Positions 44,182 to 52,297 of a DNA stretch of 58,725 bases are shown one piece after another (within the stretch, counting starts at the first letter, position 1; every line of letters begins with the position of its first letter). The position numbers and the translations under genes were made by a program. Location: contig JAOARY010000059.1 of the NCBI GenBank assembly GCA_025210335.1, positions 1 to 58,725 on the forward strand. Direction: 5' to 3'. The DNA is from Peptostreptococcaceae bacterium. GTDB taxonomy: Bacteria; Bacillota; Clostridia; Peptostreptococcales; Peptostreptococcaceae. The notes beneath the pieces are model-generated. The model was not told where the DNA came from, did no database searches, and worked only from the letters and a program-made list of their open reading frames with translations.

Positions 44182-44462
44182 ACTTAATGATATTCATAAT
44201 AAATTCTTTTATACAGAAGTAGTAGACAAATTATTTTTATCCAAAGCGATTCGGGGTTGGTGTGAGCCGAAGTTAAAATTTTTGTTGAATGGATCTGTTA
44301 GAAGCAAAGAAGAAATAATAGTATTCTTTGTCGGGACTTCCCGTTATAGAAGTAGAGTATCGATTTTTATCCGTACTTGATTAGAGTGGAATATTTTATT
44401 CAATTTAGGTGGCAACGCGGAAGTAACCTTTCGTCCTTTTTATAGGGACGGAAGGTTTTTTT
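44182..44462 (+). promoter_or_regulatory. T-box riboswitch, tryptophan specific
   Basis: A T-box leader that senses uncharged tRNA. The distal stem I motif is seen at about 44253-44268 (GGGTTGGTGTGAGCC). The specifier codon is TGG at 44290-44292 (GAATGGATC), meaning Trp. The T-box bulge is AGGTGGCAACGCGG (44407-44420); its TGGC pairs with tRNA ending GCCA, which fits the G73 discriminator of bacterial tRNA-Trp. The terminator stem is 44425-44457 followed by T7. When tRNA-Trp is uncharged the antiterminator forms and trpP is read. A 71-codon open frame inside it is not a gene. Confidence 0.95.
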
Positions 44463-44463
44463 A
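44425..44463 (+). terminator. Regulated terminator of the Trp T-box
   Basis: AACCTTTCGTCC (44425-44436) pairs with GGACGGAAGGTT (44446-44457) and runs into a T tract; the left arm overlaps the antiterminator region of the T-box. Confidence 0.88.
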
Positions 44464-44556
44464 TTTCAAAAAAATAGAAATTTATATGGATTATAGAGTT
44501 TTTAGAAAAAATAAATTCGAAAAATTTTTAATTTTCAAAAAATGGAGGAATAGAAA

Positions 44557-45075
44557 ATGGATTTAAGAAAAAATATTTTAACAGCATTATTACTTAGTAT
44601 AGGTTTTATTTTACACAGTATAATACCAGGAATTTTAACAGGTATGAAATTTGATTTATTATTATCTATGATATTTGTATCTATAATAATAAATAAAGAT
44701 TTGAAAAATACAATAGTAGCAGCTCTTTTAGGTGGTTTTTTATCAGCAATAAGTACAACTTTTCCAGGTGGACAAATACCAAATATGTTAGATAAGATAA
44801 TAACTTGTTTTGTAATATACCTAATAGTTAAATACTTAAAAATAAATAATTATTTTTTATCATCAATAGTTGGTTTTATAGGAACATTAGTAAGTGGTGG
44901 GGTGTTTTTATATTCTGCAAAAATAATAGTAGGTCTTCCTGCTCCTTTTTCAATATTATTTACATCTATTGTAATACCTACTGCAATAACTAATGCAATA
45001 GTTACTCTATTTGTATATAAAGCTGTTGCATCAGCTATAAAGGTATCAAATTCTAATTTTGTACAAATAAAATAA
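44557..45075 (+). CDS. trpP: Tryptophan transporter TrpP family
   Basis: A 172-residue integral membrane protein with five to six hydrophobic segments across its whole length. It matches the TrpP/YhaG type: short, GFILHSIIPGI near the start, GMKFDLLLSMIFVSIIIN, then GGFLSAISTTFPGGQIPNMLDK and VTLFVYKAV at the end. TrpP imports tryptophan. The Trp-specific T-box immediately upstream supports both the call and the regulation: expression rises when charged tRNA-Trp is scarce. ATG after ATGGAGGA. Confidence 0.88.
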   Translation: MDLRKNILTALLLSIGFILHSIIPGILTGMKFDLLLSMIFVSIIINKDLKNTIVAALLGGFLSAISTTFPGGQIPNMLDKIITCFVIYLIVKYLKINNYFLSSIVGFIGTLVSGGVFLYSAKIIVGLPAPFSILFTSIVIPTAITNAIVTLFVYKAVASAIKVSNSNFVQIK

Positions 45076-45158
45076 AATTATTATAATTACAACATAGGAT
45101 AAGACTATTTGTATTACAAATATTTAAATTGATTATTTAAATTATAAAAACTGTTTAT

Positions 45159-45206
45159 AAAGAAGTTAATTAAATTTATCATTTTAATTACTTCTTTTAT
45201 TTTTTT
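45159..45206 (+). terminator. Terminator after trpP
   Basis: AAAGAAGT-(T)-AATTAAA pairs with TTTAATTACTTCTTT (about 45159-45174 with 45182-45197, one bulged T), followed by a T tract at 45200-45206. Confidence 0.72.
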
Positions 45207-45231
45207 GTTAGAAAAATTTATAGAATTTCAA

Positions 45232-45250
45232 TATACGCAAACAACGTATA
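45232..45250 (+). promoter_or_regulatory. Inverted repeat, likely operator of the hut cluster
   Basis: A perfect 6-bp inverted repeat TATACG (45232-45237) / CGTATA (45245-45250) with a seven-base gap. A third CGTAT half-site (45269-45273) overlaps the -35 box TTGACG. The regulator is not in the window. Confidence 0.5.
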
Positions 45251-45264
45251 AAATAAAAAAACTA

Positions 45265-45296
45265 TTGACGTATTTTTGACTATAATAATTTATAAT
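45265..45296 (+). promoter_or_regulatory. Candidate hut promoter with long spacer
   Basis: TTGACG (45265-45270) and TATAAT (45291-45296) are 20 bases apart, longer than ideal. A second TATAAT is at 45281-45286, too close to pair with that -35. A long spacer often means activator control. Confidence 0.45.
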
Positions 45297-45351
45297 ATTT
45301 AAAAAGGAATAAATATTTAAACTATTTAAAATTTTAGGGGGGAAAATTTTT

Positions 45352-47388
45352 ATGATATCTAATATGGATATTTCAAATGCAATGACTATTAAATTAGAAT
45401 CGGATTTACCACAAAAAAAAGAGTTCGATAAAACAAAAAGAAGAGCACCAAAAAGAGAAGCTAAACTTAGTAAAAATGATGTTAAATTAGCACTTAAAAA
45501 TGCATTAAGATATGTAGATGAAAAAGATCATGAAGTTATGGCTAAAGAATTTATGGAAGAATTAGTTACTATGGGAAGAATATATGGTTATAGATTTAGA
45601 CCTGAAGGAGCAATTAAGGCTAAATCAATTGAAGAATATGAGGGGAATTGTTTAGAAGGAAAAGCTTTTCAACTTATGATGGATAATAATTTAGATTTTG
45701 ATATAGCACTTTATCCATATGAATTAGTTACTTATGGTGAAACGGGGCAAGTTTGTCAAAATTGGATGCAATATATGCTTATAAAAAAATATTTAAAAGC
45801 ATTAACTAAAGACCAAACTTTAGTTATACATTCAGGACATCCTGTTGGTCTTTTTAAATCGCATGAAAGAGCGCCAAGAGTGATATTAACTAATGGACTT
45901 ATGATTGGTATGTTTGATAATCCAGAAGATTTTAACAGAGCAGCTGCGATAGGAGTTGCTAATTATGGACAAATGACAGCTGGTGGTTGGATGTATATTG
46001 GACCACAAGGGATTGTTCATGGAACATATTCAACAATATTAAATGCTGGAAGACTTAAATTAAATATACCAGAAGATAAGGACTTGACTGGAAAATTATT
46101 TGTAACATCAGGTCTTGGTGGTATGAGTGGAGCACAAGGAAAAGCAATAGAAATTGCTAATGGTGTAGGTATAATAGCTGAAGTTGATTATTCAAGAATC
46201 CAAACTAGACATGAACAAGGTTGGGTTAGTGAGATTATAGATAATGAAAAAGAAGTTTTTGAGAAAGCTTCAAAATACTGCAATGAAGGAAAAGCAGCTG
46301 CAATAGCATTCCATGGAAATATAGTGGATTTATTAGAATATGCAGTAAATAATAATATAAAAATAGATTTGCTTTCAGATCAAACATCTTGCCATGCTGT
46401 TTATGAAGGTGGATATTGTCCTAGTGGTATAGATTTTGAAGAAAGAACTAGACTTCTAAAAGAAGATACTAAGAAGTTTGATGAATTAGTTAATCAGACT
46501 TTGGTTAAGCATTTTGAAGCTATAAAGAAATTAGTTGCAAATGGAACTTACTTTTTTGATTATGGAAATAGCTTTATGAAAGCTGTTTATGATACGGGTT
46601 GTAAAGAAATATCAAAGAATGGTGTTGATGATAAAGAAGGATTTATATTCCCTTCTTATGTTGAAGATATATTAGGACCTCAATTATTTGACTATGGTTA
46701 TGGTCCTTTTAGATGGGTTTGTTTAAGTGGCAAAAAGGAAGATTTATTAAAAACCGATAAAGCTGCTATGGATTGTATAGACCCAAATAGAAGATATCAA
46801 GATAGAGATAATTGGGTTTGGATTAAAGATGCAGATAAAAATAAATTGGTAGTTGGAAGTCAAGCTAGAATATTATATCAAGATGCACTTGGTAGAATGA
46901 ATATAGCATTAAAATTCAATGAAATGGTTAGAAATAAAGAAATAGGACCTGTAATGTTAGGTAGGGATCATCATGATACTGGTGGAACAGATTCTCCATT
47001 TAGAGAAACATCTAATATAAAAGATGGTAGCAATATAATGGCTGATATGGCAACTCATATATTTGCGGGTAATGCAGCTAGAGGAATGAGTTTAATAGCA
47101 CTTCACAATGGTGGAGGAGTTGGTATATCAAAATCTATAAATGGTGGATTTGGTATGGTTTTAGATGGTTCTATTAGAGTTGATGAAATATTAAAATCAG
47201 CAATGCCTTGGGATGTTATGGGTGGCGTTGCAAGAAGAGCATGGGCTAGAAATGAAAACTCAATAAGCACTTGTATGGAATACAATGAGATGAAAAAAGG
47301 AACAGACCATATAACTTTACCATATATACCAAAAGAAGATTTGGTAGATGCTTTAGTTGAAGAAAATTACAAAAAAATTGCAAAATAA
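45352..47388 (+). CDS. hutU: Urocanate hydratase (long form)
   Basis: A 678-residue NAD-dependent enzyme converting urocanate to imidazolone propionate in histidine breakdown. Motifs are YELVTYGETGQVCQNW, VIHSGHPVGLF, TAGGWMYIGPQGIVHGT, FVTSGLGGMSGAQGKA (NAD site), EGGYCPSGIDFEER, FPSYVEDILGPQLFDYGYGP shown in part as GPQLFDYGYGPFRW, and ARRAWARNE at the end. It is over 100 residues longer than the B. subtilis enzyme, matching the long HutU form seen in some anaerobes, with an extended N-terminus and insertions. GGGGGG-type ribosome site. No hutH is in the window. Confidence 0.95.
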   Translation: MISNMDISNAMTIKLESDLPQKKEFDKTKRRAPKREAKLSKNDVKLALKNALRYVDEKDHEVMAKEFMEELVTMGRIYGYRFRPEGAIKAKSIEEYEGNCLEGKAFQLMMDNNLDFDIALYPYELVTYGETGQVCQNWMQYMLIKKYLKALTKDQTLVIHSGHPVGLFKSHERAPRVILTNGLMIGMFDNPEDFNRAAAIGVANYGQMTAGGWMYIGPQGIVHGTYSTILNAGRLKLNIPEDKDLTGKLFVTSGLGGMSGAQGKAIEIANGVGIIAEVDYSRIQTRHEQGWVSEIIDNEKEVFEKASKYCNEGKAAAIAFHGNIVDLLEYAVNNNIKIDLLSDQTSCHAVYEGGYCPSGIDFEERTRLLKEDTKKFDELVNQTLVKHFEAIKKLVANGTYFFDYGNSFMKAVYDTGCKEISKNGVDDKEGFIFPSYVEDILGPQLFDYGYGPFRWVCLSGKKEDLLKTDKAAMDCIDPNRRYQDRDNWVWIKDADKNKLVVGSQARILYQDALGRMNIALKFNEMVRNKEIGPVMLGRDHHDTGGTDSPFRETSNIKDGSNIMADMATHIFAGNAARGMSLIALHNGGGVGISKSINGGFGMVLDGSIRVDEILKSAMPWDVMGGVARRAWARNENSISTCMEYNEMKKGTDHITLPYIPKEDLVDALVEENYKKIAK

Positions 47389-47395
47389 TAAATAG

Positions 47396-47426
47396 AACTT
47401 AGATATGATTTAATCATATCTAAGTT
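47396..47426 (+). other. Intercistronic hairpin after hutU
   Basis: A perfect 14-bp stem AACTTAGATATGAT (47396-47409) / ATCATATCTAAGTT (47413-47426) with a TTA loop but no T tract, so more likely a stabiliser or processing site than a terminator. Confidence 0.65.
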
Positions 47427-47480
47427 TAAATATATTAAAAAAATCAATTTAATACTAAAAATATTTTAGGAGGGGTTTTA

Positions 47481-48383
47481 ATGTCTATAAAAAAAGTTGT
47501 TGAATGTGTACCTAATTTTAGTGAAGGTAAAGATTTAGATAAAATAGAAAAGATAGTAGCTCCATTTAAAAATGATGAAAATGTAAAATTAGTAAATTAT
47601 GAAGCAGATAAAGATTATAATAGAGTAGTAGTAACAGTTATGGGAGAACCTGAAGCTGTTAAAAATACAGTTGTCCAAGCTTGTAAAATTGCATCAGAGC
47701 TTATAGACTTAAATAAACATAAAGGACAGCATTCAAGAATGGGAGCGACTGATGTAGTTCCATTTATTCCTATTAAAAATATGACAATGGAAGAAACTAT
47801 AGAATTAGCTAAAGAGACTGGAAAAGAGATTAATGAAGCTACTTCAATACCAGTGTTTTTATATGAAAATGCAGCTTCTAATGAAGAAAGAAAAAATTTA
47901 GCTAATGTAAGAAGAGGTCAATTTGAAGGTATGGAAGAAAAATTAAAAGATCCTAATTGGAAGCCTGATTTTGGAGAAGCAAAGATTCATAAAACAGCAG
48001 GAGCAACAGCTGTTGGTGCTAGAATGCCTTTAATTGCTTATAATATAAATTTAGATACTAACAATAAAGAAATAGCAAATAAAATAGCTAAGGCTATAAG
48101 ACATTCAAGTGGCGGATTTAGATATATAAAAGCTGGTGGAATTGAAATACCTGAAAAAAATATTACTCAAGTTACTATGAATATAACTGATTATACAAAA
48201 ACATCGATTTATAGAGTTTTTGAAACTGTTAGAATGGAAGCTAGAAGATATGGCGTTAATGTGCTTGGAAGTGAAATAATAGGTTTAGTTCCTATGGAAG
48301 CGTTAGTTCATATTGCTGAGTATTATTTAGGACTTGAAGATTTTAGTATGGACAAAGTTATAGAAACTAATTTAATGGAGTAG
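47481..48383 (+). CDS. ftcD: Glutamate formimidoyltransferase
   Basis: A 300-residue enzyme that moves the formimino group of formiminoglutamate to tetrahydrofolate. Sequence marks are VECVPNFSEGKDLDKI at the start, HKGQHSRMGATDVVPFIPI, PVFLYENAA, RRGQFEGM, GATAVGARMPLIAYNINL and GSEIIGLVPMEAL. It is the N-terminal half of the mammalian bifunctional FTCD; the cyclodeaminase half is the separate fchA gene here. AGGAGGGG precedes the ATG. Its stop is seven bases before hutI. Confidence 0.96.
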   Translation: MSIKKVVECVPNFSEGKDLDKIEKIVAPFKNDENVKLVNYEADKDYNRVVVTVMGEPEAVKNTVVQACKIASELIDLNKHKGQHSRMGATDVVPFIPIKNMTMEETIELAKETGKEINEATSIPVFLYENAASNEERKNLANVRRGQFEGMEEKLKDPNWKPDFGEAKIHKTAGATAVGARMPLIAYNINLDTNNKEIANKIAKAIRHSSGGFRYIKAGGIEIPEKNITQVTMNITDYTKTSIYRVFETVRMEARRYGVNVLGSEIIGLVPMEALVHIAEYYLGLEDFSMDKVIETNLME

Positions 48384-48390
48384 TGATAAT

Positions 48391-49656
48391 ATGAAAATGA
48401 TAATAAAAAATCCAAGTCAAATAGTAACGTGTTCCTCTTTTGAAGGTAAAAATGGATCGAAAATGCAAGATTTAAATGTGCTAAGTGATTCATCTTTAGT
48501 TATAGAAGAGGGGATAATAAAGGATATTGATAAAACTAATATTATATTAGAAAAATATGATTTAAATGAATATGAAATTGTAGATGCAACGAATAAAGCT
48601 TTGTTGCCAGGTTTTGTAGATTCACACACTCATTTTGTATTTGGAGGATATAGAGAAGAAGAATTTTCTTGGAGATTAAGAGGAGATTCTTACATGGATA
48701 TAATGCAAAGGGGTGGCGGTATTGTATCAAGTGTAAAATCAACTAAAGAAGAGGATTTTGATACTCTTTATAATAGTGCAAAAAAAAGACTTGATTCAAT
48801 GCTTTCTTTTGGAGTTACTACGGTAGAAGGTAAAAGTGGTTATGGTTTAGATATGGATACGGAAATCAAACAGTTACAGGTGATGAAGAAATTAAATGAA
48901 GATCATGTACTTGATATTGCTACCACTTTTTTAGGACCTCATGCACTTCCAAAGGAATATAATAAAGATGAAATGAAATTTATTGATTTTATGATTGAAA
49001 AAGTACTTCCAAGAGTTAAAGAAGAAAATTTAGCTGAATTTGCAGATATATTCTGTGAAAAAAATGTATTTGAAATAGAATCTTCAAAAAAATACTTAAA
49101 TGCAGCAAAAGAAATGGGTTTTAAATTAAAATTACATGCTGATGAAATTGTTAGAATCGAAGGTGCAAAACTAGCTGGAGAAGTAAAAGCAGTTTCAGCT
49201 GATCACTTGCTTCAAGCTTCTGATGAAGGAATAAAAAGTCTTGTAGATAATGATGTTGTTTGTACGCTTCTACCAATGACTGCTTTTAGCTTAAAGGAAG
49301 AATATGCAAGAGCAAGATATATGATAGATAATGGTGCTTGCGTAGCCTTAGCTACAGATTTAAATCCTGGATCTTGCTTTACAAATTCAATACCACTTAT
49401 GATTTCTTTAGCGACTATTTATATGAATATGTCAATTGAGGAAACTATAAATGCACTTACAATAAATGCTGCAAAAGCAGTTTTTAGAGAAAAACAAATA
49501 GGAAGTATAGATGTTGGTAAAAAAGCAGATATGATAGTTTTAGAATTTCCTTCTTATAAATTTTTATCATATCATATAGGGGTAAATATAGTTGAAAAAG
49601 TTATAAAAAACGGAAAATTAGTATTTGACAAAACAAAAGGTGGGATATTATGCTAA
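48391..49656 (+). CDS. hutI: Imidazolonepropionase
   Basis: A 421-residue amidohydrolase-family enzyme opening the imidazolone propionate ring to formiminoglutamate. The metal site HxH is in GFVDSHTHFVFGGYREEEF (core SHTHFVFGG); KLHADE and SADHLLQAS give further ligands, and LATDLNPGSCFTNS contains the catalytic Asp. WRLRGDSYMDIMQRGGGI is a family signature. The start ATG lies after GGAGTAGTGAT. It overlaps fchA by seven bases. Confidence 0.96.
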   Translation: MKMIIKNPSQIVTCSSFEGKNGSKMQDLNVLSDSSLVIEEGIIKDIDKTNIILEKYDLNEYEIVDATNKALLPGFVDSHTHFVFGGYREEEFSWRLRGDSYMDIMQRGGGIVSSVKSTKEEDFDTLYNSAKKRLDSMLSFGVTTVEGKSGYGLDMDTEIKQLQVMKKLNEDHVLDIATTFLGPHALPKEYNKDEMKFIDFMIEKVLPRVKEENLAEFADIFCEKNVFEIESSKKYLNAAKEMGFKLKLHADEIVRIEGAKLAGEVKAVSADHLLQASDEGIKSLVDNDVVCTLLPMTAFSLKEEYARARYMIDNGACVALATDLNPGSCFTNSIPLMISLATIYMNMSIEETINALTINAAKAVFREKQIGSIDVGKKADMIVLEFPSYKFLSYHIGVNIVEKVIKNGKLVFDKTKGGILC

Positions 49657-50267
49657 AAACTATGAAGGTAGATGAATTTGTAAATAAAACAGCATCTAAA
49701 GAACCTGTACCTGGAGGGGGAAGTGTAGCAGCTTTAGCTGGAAGTTTAGCAGGTGCTCTTATTGAAATGGTTGCGAATTTGACAGTTGATAAAAAAGGTT
49801 ATGAAGATGTTAATGACGAAATGAAAGAAATAATAAGTAAAATTTCTAAATTAAAAGATACTTTAGTTGATTTTATAGATAAAGATGCTAATGCATTTGA
49901 TGATGTTATGAAAGGTTTTAAAATGCCAAAGGAAACAGAGGAAGAAAAGAAAATAAGAAGCGAATTTATTCAAAATGGGTATAAGAAAGCTGCAAATGTT
50001 CCACTTGAAGTTGCAAAGACTTCTTTAAAAGTATTATTATTTACAAAGGATATAGTAAATAAGGGAAATAAAAATGCAGTTACAGATGGATTAGTTGCTG
50101 CTATGATGGCAAGAACAGCTGTTTTAGGTGCTTTATATAATGTGAAGATTAACTTATCTTCTATAAAGGATGAAGCTTTTGTACTTGAATTAAAAGATGA
50201 AATTAATAATATAGAAAATAAAGCAATTAGTTTTGAACAGGAAGTCTTAAATTTAGTTGATATGTAA
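49650..50267 (+). CDS. fchA: Formiminotetrahydrofolate cyclodeaminase
   Basis: A 205-residue helical enzyme that turns 5-formiminotetrahydrofolate into methenyltetrahydrofolate and ammonia. The folate-binding start is VPGGGSVAALAGSLAGALIE; later PLEVAKTSLKVL and NKNAVTDGLVAAMMARTAV match the family. It overlaps hutI by seven bases, so the last three genes are coupled. The product feeds the one-carbon pool and links histidine use to the folate made by the pab-fol operon. A terminator follows. Confidence 0.94.
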   Translation: MLKTMKVDEFVNKTASKEPVPGGGSVAALAGSLAGALIEMVANLTVDKKGYEDVNDEMKEIISKISKLKDTLVDFIDKDANAFDDVMKGFKMPKETEEEKKIRSEFIQNGYKKAANVPLEVAKTSLKVLLFTKDIVNKGNKNAVTDGLVAAMMARTAVLGALYNVKINLSSIKDEAFVLELKDEINNIENKAISFEQEVLNLVDM

Positions 50268-50272
50268 TAATT

Positions 50273-50332
50273 AAAAATAGGATATTGTGTTAAGAGATTT
50301 TTTCTTAATTCAATATCCTATTTTTATTTTGA
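50273..50332 (+). terminator. Bidirectional terminator after fchA
   Basis: A 15-bp stem AAAAATAGGATATTG (50273-50287) / CAATATCCTATTTTT (50311-50325), extended by inner pairs, with T runs on both strands. It also ends the minus-strand hfq unit. Confidence 0.88.
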
Positions 50333-50369
50333 CAAAAAATTGAAAATTAATTATTATTAATTAATTTTA

Positions 50370-50906
50370 TTATTTTATAATTTCTGATTTAATATCAATT
50401 ATTTTAAATGCAACATTTATAGATTTAAATATATAAGATTCTCTTTGTTTTATAATTTGATTACCAATTTGTATTTCAAATTCAAAATCCAAGAAAATAT
50501 CTTTATCTTTAATTTCTTTTTTGATCAGTTTATGATTTAATAATTTAGTTTCGTTATTATTTTTTAAAAGTTCATTTAAATATTTCATATGATGATTTGA
50601 TGATATATATTTGTCAAAATAAGAATCACTCATATAAGTTTTTATTACTTTTGCATATCCTAGCAAATAATCTAATTTTTCGTCCTTATCTGCATTTTTA
50701 TATAATTTTATAAAATCATCTTCTTTTGAAAAATTTGTTGTAAATTCCTTTAGTTCTATAACTTTTTGTGTAGTTTTTTCAATATTAATTTTATTTAAGT
50801 TTCTTTGAGCATTATAGCTGTATAAAAAAACTACAAGTAAAAGGCCAACAATAAAACCAAATAAATTTCTCTTGTCTGAAAATACTTTAAAAAAATTCTC
50901 TTTCAA
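50370..50906 (-). CDS. Small single-span membrane protein, unknown
   Basis: I do not recognise this 178-residue protein. One transmembrane helix lies at about residues 14-31 (LFGFIVGLLLVVFLYSY), preceded by a short basic stretch, so the remaining 145 residues are probably outside. That part is charged and mixed alpha/beta, with no Cys or recognised motif. The start is TTG at 50906 after AGGAGGGG. It follows hfq on the same strand, separated by a hairpin, and ends before a bidirectional terminator. Confidence 0.65.
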   Translation of the reverse strand: MKENFFKVFSDKRNLFGFIVGLLLVVFLYSYNAQRNLNKINIEKTTQKVIELKEFTTNFSKEDDFIKLYKNADKDEKLDYLLGYAKVIKTYMSDSYFDKYISSNHHMKYLNELLKNNNETKLLNHKLIKKEIKDKDIFLDFEFEIQIGNQIIKQRESYIFKSINVAFKIIDIKSEIIK

Positions 50907-50928
50907 AAAAACCCCTCCTAAATTAAAT

Positions 50929-50952
50929 AAAGCAGCCTTTAAAGGCTGCTTT
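50929..50952 (-). terminator. Hairpin after hfq (partial terminator)
   Basis: AAAGCAGCC / GGCTGCTTT (50929-50937 with 50944-50952), a perfect 9-bp stem with a six-base loop. On the minus strand only a broken T tract follows, so some transcripts may continue into the membrane protein gene. Confidence 0.65.
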
Positions 50953-50955
50953 AGA

Positions 50956-51186
50956 TTAATGATTTTGCATTAAAGGTATATTTTTTGCTGGTATTATAGT
51001 TGATATAGCGTGTTTATAAATCATTTGTTGTTTTCCTTCAAATTCAAGAATTACTATGTAATTGTCAAATCCTTTTACGCTACCTTTTAGTTGAACACCA
51101 TTCATTAAAAATATAGTTATCCCAATCTTTTCTTTTCTAGCTTGATTTAAAAATACATCCTGAAGGTTTAAAGCACTTGTTTTCAT
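50956..51186 (-). CDS. hfq: RNA chaperone Hfq
   Basis: A 76-residue Sm-like hexameric RNA chaperone. Sm1 contains [20 protein letters not shown] and [19 protein letters not shown]; Sm2 has [12 protein letters not shown] with the KH motif of the proximal RNA-binding site. The C-terminal tail is very short, as in Firmicute Hfq. AGGAGGGG precedes the ATG. It has its own promoter about 130 bases upstream and lies in the miaB-mutS-mutL-miaA-hfq block. Confidence 0.98.
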   Translation of the reverse strand: MKTSALNLQDVFLNQARKEKIGITIFLMNGVQLKGSVKGFDNYIVILEFEGKQQMIYKHAISTIIPAKNIPLMQNH

Positions 51187-51324
51187 GTAAAACCCCTCCT
51201 ATAAAAAATTTGTAAAAATAAAATATATAATCATTAATTTAGTCAGTTATTCTTTAATTTATACTTAGACTAACCAAAATAAGATTTTTTTAATTTAAAT
51301 GATACACTTAAGCTATATACTACT

Positions 51325-51353
51325 ATTATACAGGCATTTAACTTATAATGCAA
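51325..51353 (-). promoter_or_regulatory. Promoter of hfq
   Basis: On the minus strand TTGCAT (51353-51348), a 17-base spacer and TATAAT (51330-51325). The start near 51318 leaves a leader of about 130 bases. Confidence 0.75.
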
Positions 51354-51355
51354 AA

Positions 51356-52288
51356 TTAGCTATAATAAGCTTTAATTTCTTTTATAATATTATTTTTTAA
51401 TTCATCAAAATCAATGTCATCTATATCTATAAAACAAGCGTCATTATATCTTTTAAACCATGTTATTTGTCTCTTAGCATATCTTCTGCTTTCTCTTTTT
51501 ATTTTATCTATAGCGTCCTCGTACGTTATCTCATCATCAAGATATTCCATTATCTCTTTATACCCAATTGCTTTCATTGAAACCATATTTTTATTGTAAC
51601 CCATGTTAACGAGAGTTTTTACTTCATCTAATAAACCTTGTTCTATCATTATATCGACTCTTTTATTTATTCTTTGATACAAAACTTCTCTATTTCTATT
51701 TAAAATAATAAGAATTGGTTCAATTTCACTATTTAATTTTAAATCTTTAGAAAAATCACCTTTTTTTTCACCATTTAAAGCTATTTCTAATGCTCTAATA
51801 ACTCTTTTTACATTATTTTTGTGAATATTTTGGGCACTTTCTTTATCTAATTTAAGTAATTTGTCGTAAAGATAGTCTTTGCCATGTTCTTCATATTCAT
51901 TTTGGAGCTTTAAACGAAGAGTATTATCTCCTTTGGTCTTAGAAAAATCCATATCATATATTATTGAATTTAAATAAAGGCCTGTTCCTCCAGTAAGTAT
52001 TGGTATTTTACCCTCATTATGAATTTTTCTTATATATTCCATTGTTTTCTTTTGAAATTTAGAAACAGAAAACTCTTCATCAGGCATAACTTCATCAATC
52101 ATATAATGTTTTATTCCGTCCATTTCTTCTTTTGTAACTTTTGCAGTACCAATATCCATATGTTTATATATTTGCATAGAATCAGAAGAGATTATGTGAG
52201 CGTTTAATTCTTTTGCCAATTCAACCGATAATTTTGTTTTACCAACAGCTGTTGGTCCCGTTAATATTATTACTGGTATTTTTTCCAT
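51356..52288 (-). CDS. miaA: tRNA dimethylallyltransferase MiaA
   Basis: A 310-residue enzyme that isopentenylates A37 of tRNAs reading codons that start with U, making i6A, the substrate of MiaB. The P-loop is LTGPTAVGKTKLSVELA; ISSDSMQIYKHMDIGTAK, GGTGLYLNSIIYD, KRVIRALEIAL and SRRYAKRQITWFKR match the family. The start is ATG 52288 after AGGTGG; the GTG three codons upstream belongs to that site. It lies ten bases after mutL. Confidence 0.97.
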   Translation of the reverse strand: MEKIPVIILTGPTAVGKTKLSVELAKELNAHIISSDSMQIYKHMDIGTAKVTKEEMDGIKHYMIDEVMPDEEFSVSKFQKKTMEYIRKIHNEGKIPILTGGTGLYLNSIIYDMDFSKTKGDNTLRLKLQNEYEEHGKDYLYDKLLKLDKESAQNIHKNNVKRVIRALEIALNGEKKGDFSKDLKLNSEIEPILIILNRNREVLYQRINKRVDIMIEQGLLDEVKTLVNMGYNKNMVSMKAIGYKEIMEYLDDEITYEDAIDKIKRESRRYAKRQITWFKRYNDACFIDIDDIDFDELKNNIIKEIKAYYS

Positions 52289-52297
52289 TTTAACCAC

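Noticed and set aside
44165..44380. 71-codon plus-strand reading frame
   Set aside because: It lies inside the T-box leader, and its sequence is explained by stem I and the specifier region.
45276..45286. TTGACT next to TATAAT as the hutU promoter
   Set aside because: The boxes overlap or are only a few bases apart, so they cannot form one sigma-A promoter.
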